A DNA stretch of 64,000 bases. Origin: Hymenopus coronatus (Eukaryota; Arthropoda; Insecta; Mantodea; Hymenopodidae). The position numbers were made by a program, and so were the translations under genes. Below, one piece after another: positions 44,101-56,100 of the stretch. How positions within the stretch are numbered: position 1 is the first letter of the stretch; each line of letters starts with the position of its first letter. The DNA lies in contig CM060895.1 in assembly GCA_030762935.1 (NCBI GenBank), forward strand, positions 34,499,501-34,563,500. The letters run 5' to 3'. The notes below the pieces were generated by a model, which had not been told where the DNA came from, did no database searches, and was given only the letters and a program-made list of their open reading frames with translations.

Positions 44101-47100
44101 ATTGGCCACTTCCTATGATCATGTGTCATAAACCAAATAATCATCATAAACCTAATACAAACATTTGATACATTTCACACAGTAATATATTTCTTCCTTT
44201 CTTTTTCCTTAAACACATTCATCTAAATTTCTATCCTTGAGAGTTGCTTATTCTTATGGACCTTGTACACACTATCTCATTTATCAAATCATGATTACCT
44301 TCTCTACCTCTTGTTTTCTAGCAATTAACACAATGCATTGCTTCCTCATTTTGCCCACACATTAAAGTTATAATTATGGAATAAAGTGAAAGCGAGAATA
44401 GTTGATATACGGAAACAAGAGATAATAGGTAGCTTAAGGAATAGGAGCACTTTAATATTATATAGGAATGTTAAGAAAGTTTGGGGAGAAGAAAAATACA
44501 TTGATTTCTGTGGAAAAATTGAAAGAGAGGATATAGCAAGGGCAAGAACAGATACAATGTTACTAAGAGGTATAAAAGCTGTTAAAGATCTATGCCCAGT
44601 ATGTGGGTGTCAAGAACAATTTAAACTGTATAATTGATTGAAAGGAAACTAAGCTGTGACGAGAGAGAAAAATACAGAATAAAAACTGAGAAAAGTTGCC
44701 TCCAGAGATATTGTAGGTACTTAAAACTTTTTGGACACAATAAAAAAGATTTCTGAAACAACTAAGTAAGAGAGGGAAAGTAAGAGAGAAATGGGGCAAG
44801 AAAATTGTCAAAGAGAGGAAGGATCTTAATGATAAAACTGATGAGGTTCAAGTTATAAAAGAGATGAATATATTAAATAGGCATGGTAAAAAATGTTCAA
44901 TTAGAGGGAAAGGTACATATACATAAATAGCCAGGGTGTTAACTGTATATGATACCAATTCAGCAACTCCAGGAAAGTAACCATGTATAAATGAAGTTTA
45001 TAACTGAAAAAATGAAATAAATTATCCACCTATATTAAAGTTATAATCATTTCTGAGACCCCTTAGCTTTATAACACCTTACCCAAGCATATCTTTCTCC
45101 CCCTGCTTTTATCACATAAGTCCACATATCTCTATCTGGTTTTACATTTCTGTACGGATCCGGCAAATGTTTATCTCTTAAGCTCTAAACAAATCTTGTT
45201 CTTCAATATCATTACATGCTTTCACTTCTCTCCAGAAATTCTTTTTCGTTCCCATGTTCCCATCCCTGGCATTTTCCATTCCTATTTCTTCTAAGTGTTG
45301 TTTATTTTTGTATACCAACTGAATTTCCAGCCTGCCCTTTCTTGAATTAACAAACATTCCTTGACAATGTTTCCACCCTCCAACATTTCCACTCTATATA
45401 AATATTTTAATCCTTTTTCCCCTTACTTTCTGTTCTACCCAGCTAAAGGAGTGCTACTGCATTTTGCGAAGCTCTTGGCAAACTCAATATTAACTTGCAA
45501 AATTTCTTATGAATCTTGTCAATATACTTCCATCCCTCCTCAAACTACCGTATTTCCCTTCCAGCATAGTTCTCTTTCACCAGTGCATTATATACCCTTT
45601 CCAACCACATTACTTTCATATGTATTTCATATTTTGCTATAACATGCTCTAATACCTCCCATAGGCATGACAGTATGATAAAAACAATACCTCAATGTTG
45701 TTACCGATTTTGTCTAGTGTTAATAAGTTGACTGGTTATGTTAAATCCTTAACATAATTTTCCAACTTCAGTTCATTTGTCTTAAACTCTTACACAAAAA
45801 ACATCCTGCATTGTTCATCACACACTAAAAGACACAATGACAAACAAATATACAGACACCTGCACACGACAAAAGTCAAGAAATATTTATAGCGTTGCTG
45901 GTCAAATTTGAGACAATGGTAGAATTTCTACTCCAGGATGTTGCAATATTGTACAGGATTAATTACTGCTTCAGAGGGGGATGATGAAAACTTTCAGAAC
46001 TAACCTCCAAACTGACCTGCTCACTATCACTAGAGGTGGAAGTGAGACTCATTGTGAGAGCCTGACTCAAGCAAGGGCCGTTACCAGCTGTGGTGGAGAT
46101 GCCACAAGATCCTGTCCCCGTAGGACCACTGGTAGTCAGACTGGGGTAGCTTTGGGCTGTGCTGAGCAAACCACCTGTCAACCAAAAATATCACACATGT
46201 TTCAAATAAATAACCCTATAATCTTTAAACTATTTAGAACTTCATCAAGTCTTTAAATAACAAACAAACAAAAATTAAACAAAAATAATTGTTAATAGCA
46301 TCTCAACCAGGCATTATCAACTCACTTGATTTTGTGCGACAGCATGCAGGCTTATTCCATGCACTGTAGTGGGTAAACACGTATCAGAGACAATTTATGA
46401 CAACAATGGTGTGTCTCTCATTCCTTGCTCAGTGTCACAAAAAGCAATCCAACACAAAGGCCATTAAACTCCTATGTTTAGTTTACCTAAAGGTAGGATT
46501 CTTTCTTATTACTTTCTCTAGCATGCATGCATATACAATGTACGTAGCTACAGAAGGTATTGTATTCCACCCAAAAATTAGAGATTTTACCAGAAAATAC
46601 GCTTTGAGTCCCAGTAAAAAAATAAAGCATTTTTAGAAAGAGGTTCATGTGTGCGTGTGCATGTATATGTGTATGGAGACAGCACAGAATAATTCTCCCA
46701 ATGTTTATCTTGATTAGCATTACATAGATAAGAAACATTTCTTTGCATAATAGCTAGAGAAAGTCATGTAATTGGAACATATCAAATTTGCTTTAAAAAG
46801 TGGCATACATTAATTTATGGTTTAGCTATTTTGTAATGCTTCAATTATTAAAATGTCTGTAGCTAATTGATACAAATAAATTGACAAGGCATCTGTTCAT
46901 ATTCACTGCTTTAAATGTGAAAGTTTTGTTACAAATTAATACTTGTTAGTAGCATTACTATAAGATTACAATGATATTGACCAAAGAACTTATTTTGCTC
47001 TGTTAATACTATAGCTGGCATGTCTTTCAGCAATTGTTTATGGCAAATACCAAACCTATGAAAATATGTGCACGTTCATATCAAAAACATACATGCTAAT

Positions 47101-50100
47101 GTAAAAGAAATAATGGAACAATTATTCTAACTTTACAAACATAAACATAATAAACCAGTAATACATTAAATATTGCATACTGCCACTGCATTGATTGAAT
47201 TTCCATGCACAGTGCACAGATGATTCAGTGTGAGCACTGAGCAAGGTTTACTCAAAGAATAACCAATTGATGATGCCTGATCTAAACTATAGAGTTCCGA
47301 GATATTTTGGTCATGAAATAAACAAAAAATTCAGCAAATGAGCCAAGAATTTGTAGATATCCAAGGTTGTCTAATATTTACCTTCATTAAAGTAATGTAA
47401 AAATGTATGTTTAGATAAATTTTCTTACAGTGAGTTCAAATTATACTTTTATACTTGCGGAGACAGTTGTAAAATTACATCACTTAACTTATTTATGAAG
47501 TGACTGTTTAAGGAGCTATAGCCTCCATTTTCAACCTCAGGAATCCAATTACCATTTATAGTTGTAGTTGCCAGCCTTCTCTATAGTGGAAGAAAAATGA
47601 ACTTCTTCACTAAGTTGGGTCTTTGTGCTTCCATATTAGAATGTTTTCCTTTGTGAATTATTATGGCCTGTCATGCTTTTCAGTAATTTTGAATTTCAGT
47701 CCAAAAGTGAGATGCTATTACTAGTTTTTACTTAACATTTCTAAAATGTTTTTTGGTTCCAGTGTTTTCTCATTTCTTTTAGATTTTCCTATGTAAAACT
47801 CTTCCCAATCCATACAATTAATTTGTTATATTCTGATCTACCTGGTGAAATCTCATTTATTTGTTTTTAAATTTAATATGTTTCTTATATAATACCCATT
47901 TGTGTGTGGGGGAGGAGGGGTGAGCCAACTGAAGTATAAGTGACATAGTGTTACAACAAACACCAGGTCGCCCTCTGTGGTGTAATGGTTACCATGCTAA
48001 CTTTATGTACCCAAGGTCATGGGTTCAAACCCGGCGGAGGACGATGGATTTTTTTCGGGCGTAAAAATCCTTAGCATGGCTTCCTTCGGAACAGAAGTAA
48101 AGCTGTGGGTCCCGTGTCGTAGATTTACGGCACGTAAACGAACCTCAAACCTGATAAGAGAGGCCTCTGAGTAAAATTAAGCGATCTTTCATGCCCAATA
48201 TAGAATGGGATGCTGAGAACCAAATCAGTTAAAGAGCATCCATAAATAACAGGCCATTATATTTTATAACAAACACCAGGAATATAAAAGTATAACTTCA
48301 AAACTGTTCTGATTAGATATAAAGTGGATATGTTACCACCAGAAAAGAGTGCTTTGTCTCCGTTTGATCTAGCAAAGGTTTGATATGGGTAGTTGTCCAT
48401 CCAATACCAATAATAAATTCAAGTTTTGGTTTATAATTGGTTCAAACTGAATAGTTTGATGAGGACTATAAAATGGTTCTTAGAAAGCAGAAATGTATCT
48501 TCTTGTGTGCCACAAATATTACTTACTCTTCTTGTATCAGTGACTAGTATAGTGTGTTAAAACTGCCATTAAACTAGGACAAATTTTTCTGCTGATAAAT
48601 ACTAGTATATTTGTTACAAGGGATAATAAGGATATCAAAGATTTAGTACTATAGACAATGATTGGTATAGCAGATCAATAGCAAATAAAGAGAAAGCTGT
48701 GTCCAACCATTTTTAAGATAAAAGGGCTAATATTTCATTTGTGTCTAAAAAAAAAAAAAGTGAATCAACATTCTTAGGGCTTAGGGTTGAATAGTTAACT
48801 TGGATTAATATGACAGTTATTCAGTATATTATGCTTCATTTTTTGCCCTTGAATTAGTCATTAAAAACTATTAAAATTCGATGACAGTACAACTCAATGT
48901 TTGTTATCTGCAAACTATCTTTACTATATCTACTACTCACCTAAAAAAAATTGCATTTCAGCCAAAAAAATTCCAACACTGAAACTTTTCCAGAGGTTCC
49001 CTTTATGATTACAAGCCCCTCTCCCCCCAAAAAAAGATTAGAGATAGAAAGAGAGGGGGGGGGGGAGTTAAATGAATGTGTGGCACAAGCTGAGGACCAC
49101 TTTGAATACCTCTTATTCTCAAAGTCTGCATAGCCAGAAAATTGCTACAGACCATTAAAAATAAAACCATTGATAAAAACTGATTCGACCGTGTTCTTTA
49201 AAACCATTGAGAATACAAGGGACGCGTGTCCCAGTGACCAATGAAGAACTTGCAAAAGTTCTGGAAACTTGACTTATAAGGAATGGCATTTTCTAAATGT
49301 TATAGTTTAATTATCAATAGGAACCTGCACTTTTTGCATTTGCGATAAATCAAATTTTTACTTAAATTAGCATTTTTATGCAAATAATATTTTTTTTTAT
49401 CCTGTATTACACAAGCAGAAAGTTTTATCTTATTATATATAATTGTTCATCACAAGAAGGAGGTCTTATTCGTGTTCATAACTGGCATAATCATTGGTAA
49501 CTGTATATTTGAGAATTGATACTTCAAAGCTTTATATATGATCAGGCTGTAAAACCCAGACTTTTGAAGTAGTAATCGCTAGGGACATGCATAATTTGCA
49601 AGCATGATGACATGATTTTAAATATGCTCGTAGGCTTTCACGGCCGGTGTTATTACTGGTCAAATATAACATATCCGGGCTTGTAGGCCGTGGTCGAATA
49701 TTAAAATTATTAGAATAATTAAAATTCTGAAGATGTCCTCCACAGCTGAGGATGAAACGTCAAGTTTTAATTATTTTAATAATTTTAATATTTGACCACG
49801 GCCTACAAGCCCGGATATGCTATATTTTACCAATAATATGATTTTGTTTGTGAATTTTAACATTTTTCCATTAAAACAGTGGTTTTTATATTTTGATTAT
49901 TCCTAAATTAGTATGATATAATTTAGTAATTTGGTGTGCAAACAATGGCTTTTTCTGAGATGCATCATGTGGATGGCACCAACGAACTGTCTGGTTGGAG
50001 TTGAAACTGAGTATTATTTATGGCGCTCCTTTAACTGCTGTGGTTCTCAGCCCCATTCTATATTAGGTGTGGAAGACTATTTAATTTTGCTAGAGACCTC

Positions 50101-53100
50101 TTTATCAGACTTAAGGTTATTTTACGTGCCATAAATCTACAACATGGGACATCTGACTTTACTTCCCTTACAAAGGAAGCCATGCTAAGGATTTTAAAAA
50201 ATCCATTATCCTCTATACCTGGTTGGAGAGGTAAATAAGGTGTGTATGTATATGTATATATATTTTCATTTGTTTGTTAATGATGCCCTCAATTGCCAGA
50301 TCATTCTGCACCACTGGGTGCCAGAATTTTGTCCCTCAGGAATTCTTTTATATGCCACAGTAAATCTATTGATGTAGGTCTCACTTTTAAGCACACAAAC
50401 ACCATTGGTCTGGGCTGGGTTTGAACCCTTAGCCTTGGGATCAAAAAGTCAATGCCTAGCCATGTGAGCCACCCAGGCCTCCATGAAAATTCCAAACATA
50501 TAATCGAAATATACTGGAACTTTTCTGGTTACTTCTAACTCCGCCCCCCCAAGAAATCTCAAAAAACTCCAGTTATATACATTAACAAATGTTCTAATGA
50601 CAGTGAATGAGTGAGTGAGTGAAACAGAGTGCTGGTTCTACAAGTGAGGTTGTGATGATAGCTATGATGTACAGTGAGTACTGCATGAGAGATGAGAGAG
50701 GTTTTGTGTTCGTTACTCTATTAAGTTTAGCAAAAAGAAAAAGAGGCTGCTCTGCACTTGTTTCATTATGCCATTACATTGCAAGGAAAAGTGAAGTGAC
50801 GGTAAAAATTTAACTAAAACACATAAGTAAAGTGACAGTAAAAACTGAACAAAGTAAGAGATGTTAGAAGTATGATTTAAGTACCATGATGGAGAAATTA
50901 CTTAAAAAAATTATTAAACAGAATGGGGGAGATGAAAATGAAATATGTAATGAAAAAATGGAGAGTAAAATGAAGAGTGTAAACTTCGGAATGGAGAAGC
51001 TGGAAACAGAAATGAACAAGGAAATCAAATGAACTATTTAACAGCATCTGATCCAAGAAGATCTATATTTAGGGTCTTGGAATCTTTTATCCCGGAATAG
51101 TTACTATACCCAGGTTTGTTTAAAAAACCTAATCTACAGGTTGGGCCATCTAGGATCTAGTTTCAAGTTTTGGTGAACTGAAAGAAATCCTTTGCAAGCA
51201 GATGTCACAACATTACTGATATACTAGAAGCCCTTTGAGTGGTAAACCTATCACATTCTCTGTTCATTGAGCTTTATCAGCATATTAAGCATTATGTAGT
51301 CCTTGTTCAAATGTTGCTATGAAATACTTCTTTCTTCCTATAACATTTTCATGACAGGAGAACAACTTTGGCTACAATAGCTATTATTACTTTCTCTACC
51401 ACATACGTACAATGTACATATACAAGAGTTGGCTGATAAGTCCTGGGCCTTATGCAGATATGGCGCAACTAGGCCAGTTAGATGCTAGCATTGCATAGTT
51501 TAACTCTAGACTAGCTTGTATCCATAGTTACAGGTCAATAGTTTGTTTAGTTTTCGAATGACAGAATTTTAGTCAAGACAACTTTAGAGTTTTCACGAAA
51601 ATTAGAGGATTTGGAAAAATGAGAATTGATTAAATACTTCCATTTGAAAGGCTTAATGCCTATAGAAATGAAGGAGGAAATGGACAGTAGATTGAAACAC
51701 TCTGCCCTTTCATATTCAATGATTAAAAGGTTGGTTGCAGAGTTTAAAATGGGACGTATTAGCACTAGTGATGAGCCTCACTATGGATGCCCTGTAGAAG
51801 TGACAACTCCAGAGATCATTGAAAAAATTCATCGTTTAGTACTGGAAGACCACAAATTAAAGTTGTTTTGCGATGGCAAAGGCTGTAAACATGTCAATAT
51901 TTTAAGTAATATTTTGGGCTTTCACAAGGTCTGTGCAAGATGGGTGCTGTGTTTGTTGATACCTGATCAAAAGTTGCAAAGAAAAACTGTTTCTGTTAAG
52001 AATGTGGAGCTCTACCGTAAAAATCCCAGTGAATTTTTGAGATGGCTTATTACCATGGATGAAACTTGGATACATTATTACACTCCAGAAAGTAAATCAC
52101 AGTCAAACAGTGGATTGAACCAGGTGAACCAACTCCAAAAAAGGCAAAGTCAATTTTGTCAGCCAACAAGGTTATGGCAAGTGTTTTCTAGGATGCACAA
52201 GGAATTATTTTTATTGATTACTTGGAAAAGGGTAAAAGTATCACTGGTGACTACTACATAAGCTTACTGCAATGTTTGAGTGATGAGGTGAAAAGAAACA
52301 GATCTTATTTGGTAGCAACAACAACAAGTTTCATCACAACAATGCTCCGGCCCATCGTTCAGTCATTGCAATGAGAAAAATGTGCCAATTAAAGTTCAAA
52401 TTGCTTGAACATCCACCCTATTCGCCAGATCTACCACCCAGTTCCCAAACCTCAAAAAATGTCTTGGAGGATGAAGATTTCACAGCAACGAGGTAAATGG
52501 CTATTTTCAGGACCTTGATAAATTGCACTACAGAGATGGATTAATTAAATTAGAACACTGATATGACAAATGTATTAGCCTTTCTGGAGATTATGTTGAG
52601 AAATAAAGCAAAAAACAAGTTTTTTAAATGCTGTTTTCATTCAGAGGCCGGGGACTTATCAGCAAACCCTCATATAAAGATGGTATTGTCTTCCACCCAA
52701 AACTGTGATACCAAGATTTCACTTGAAAAAATGTTTTAAGGTGAACAGATCACAGTAGAGTTTTTCCTAAGATCCTTGTTAAATGCTCATTTTTTCAGTA
52801 CAGTATTGAGGTGTGTAGATCAATACTCTGGTCTGAACTAGCATTTTACTTTTGGTTTTCGTTTGTAGGCATATGAAAATTGTGTATATCCATGTTATGC
52901 CCTAGTTTGTTTTAAATATCACATTGTATATACAATTCATATGAATATATGTTTGATATAGATCTGCATGAAAATAATGTGTGGTTAATTGGCTTATTTT
53001 ATAGGTTAGTAATGGCTTGTTTTAGAATTTATTCTTCTACTCGACAATTATTAAAATTACATTAAAAATAATACATTGGAGAAAAATTACACCACTTCTG

Positions 53101-56100
53101 ACCAAGTAGTAAGCACACTTTTGCATGTCCCCAATTAAAGGTTATTTGAGATCTACACTAATAAGCTGGATTATATGATAACAGAATAGTAATGGGGTTT
53201 ATATGCAAAGAATGTCATAAGACATTTCTTTCCTAAATAAAGTCCTCGTAACACTAATGTTTCATAAGCGACTTCAACTCAGCATTTTTTCTGCCCAGAA
53301 GTATACCCTTATCTAGCCTTTTGTGTAAGATTCAAGCAGATTTTCCATGACTTGCTGGCTGCTTATATGTACTTCAAATTATGAGTAGTGAGTAGTATGG
53401 CAATTGTCACCCCCATTACCCAGCCGAATAATACTGTTAAGTCAATATAACAAAACTTTAGATTCAATGTACTACTACACGAAAAATAACTCATTAAACT
53501 CCAAATATTTTAAACAATGTGACGCTAGTAGATTTAAACAGAATGGGTGCAATTCTATATGCATTAATTTTGAAAAGAAAAGAGAAAAAGGCAACAACTT
53601 GTAGTAAATGACAAGAAATTATATGAATATTTCTTCAGTTCAGTGGTCAGCTTGCTAGTTTCCAAACCCAAAGTTCCTGATCTCAATTGTAGATGGGTAG
53701 GGAAATTTCTCTTTAAGTACAATGCTTCCGGTCTCCCTCATTACTTGGGCAAAGGTTTCATACAGAAGTTGATTCTTAGAGTGTTTAACTGTTTAAGAAA
53801 AAGCAATAAACTGAATACTTTGCATAATTGTACATGAACATAACTATTTCAAAACTTAGAGTCTATAATATGAAACTGTTGAAAATAAAGAAGTAAAGAA
53901 AGAATAAAAGAAAAAACAGGCCAAGCAGCAGCAGGCTTATGCTTGATACTTTCACTTGTTCAAATACAAATACACCAATTTTACAGTAGTTTTGCATGGC
54001 ATTTTCCCTACAGTCTTCTAAATTAAAAGTTGTATGGAAGATTCAAGAACAAATACTAACTTTTGTAACTACCGTGAATCCATATGCATGCACTTCTAAA
54101 GGAAGTATTACCTAAATGTATTTAATTCTTTTTTAATAAGAGAGAAGAAATACAAAATGTTATGGAAAATTCTTGTTCACAATTTATAAGTTATGTGAAC
54201 TCTTTAGGGAACTACAATAAATAAACCAAATGAATAAAAGAAGCTATACGTGTTCTAGACGATGTCCAATAACATTTTAAATCTAGTAAACCTATTATAT
54301 TACTAACAAAGTATTTTCTTACCCCCTTCCCCTGATTGAAAATCATTATCTTAACAAAACAATAAATTCTTAAAAGTTGTTTATACAGGCTACTACAAAT
54401 GAAATAGATTTTTCCAATGTTTTATAAAGTCAAAATCATTTATGTCACCAGTTAATAGAACACATTACTCTAAAATAATCCACATTTACCTTAATAATTC
54501 AAGGCAATATATACACCATACCACATTTGGTGCAACATATATACAGGGTTACTACAAAAGAAATAGACAACTTCAACTGCCTGTAAAACAAAAACTATTA
54601 GAGATAGCAACCTAATTATTTTGGAGGTATGTTGAGAAACTCTCAAAGTTTCGTTTGTTACTATTGGTAATGCTGTAGTGTTTTGTTTGTTGTTGCAGAA
54701 GCTGAAATGGTGGAAAATCCTGTGGAAAAGGCATATTGCGTGTTGGAATTTGCTAGAACGCAATCAGCAACTGTTGTCCAACAACATTTTAGAACACATT
54801 ACCACAAAACGCCACCGACTAGACAGACAATCTACGACTGGTATAGAAAATTCAAGACAACAGGATGTTTGCGCAAAGGGAGGAGCTCGGGAAGGCCAAG
54901 AGTTTCGGAAGAAAACGTTGAACGTGTTCGTTCTGCCTACATAAGAAGCCCACAGAATTGGACATCTAGGGCAAGCATGCAATTACAAATTCCTCAGCAA
55001 ACTGTATGGAAAATCTTGCGGAAGTGACTGCACATGATGCCTTACAGATTACAGATGTTGTAGTTTCTGAGTGAAGAAGATAAGGTCATACATGCATCGA
55101 CATGTTGCGACATGATGAAGATGATGCTGGTTTTTGTGAGCGCATCATTTCATTTTTGTGGTAACGTGTTCTAAAATGTCGGACAACAGTTGCTGATTGC
55201 ATTCTAGCAAATTCCAACATGCAATATGCCTTTTCCACAGGATTTTCCGCTATTTCAGCTTCTGCAACAACAAACAAAACACTACAGCGTTACGAATAGT
55301 AACAAACGAAACTTTGAGAGTTTCTCAACATACCTCCAAAATAATTAGGTTGCTATCTCTAATAGTTTCTGTTTTACAGGCAGTTGAAGTTGTCTATTTC
55401 TTTTGTAGTAACCCTGTATAACAATAACCACAGGACTTGTATGTTGTTCCAATTTATCTATGGCACTTGGAAGGATACAAATCTTGTCTAGCAGAAAATA
55501 TATGCTTGAAAAAGAAACAAAGGTGGCAAGGCAGAGTCAATGTTTTATCCAGTTTTTTTCTTATCTTCTGAGCCTTTAGCTATTTGTGTTTGTTGTAATG
55601 GGGGTTATGGTACATGTTTTTACTCTTCCTGGGCAAAACACACATGTATTTGCAACTAATGGCTATATGTCAGATTCCTTTGAAAATGCTGTGCATTCAG
55701 TAAGCCATCATAGGTCACATTTTGTTTATGTAAATATCACTAGGTTCATATAAGCATGTTTCTTGCATCTGGTTTCATAAAAGGGGAGTTGCTTATGAAA
55801 ACTAGAAAATCTTGAAAATAATTTAGCCCGGGAAGGCTAATCCAGCTTCAGTTTTCAGTTGTGCTTTATGCCAGGTGTTAGTTGTCATTTCATGTGCTGT
55901 AGAGCATGCACTACATTTTATCCATTACAACGATAAGTATATAGTGCATAGTTTTATCAGTTTAGATTTTATTTTGACAGCTATTAGCACTTTTCACTCT
56001 TTATATGTGTCACTTTGCCTGACTATTAGCTATCCAAACTGATGTTGCTGATAGTATTTTAGCCACAATTTATTCTAATTTTGTTTTAGAATGCATGATA

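Larger units (their letters stand above)
40368..46004 (-). other. HECTD1 intron b-c
   Basis: A 5.6-kb intron with a DUF4817-like relic (41140-41413), a long R1 repeat copy (41790-42480), two local duplications (43121-43233, 43740-43833) and a non-LTR retrotransposon tail (44386-44900). 45000-45960 is unrecognised and pyrimidine-rich. Confidence 0.7.
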
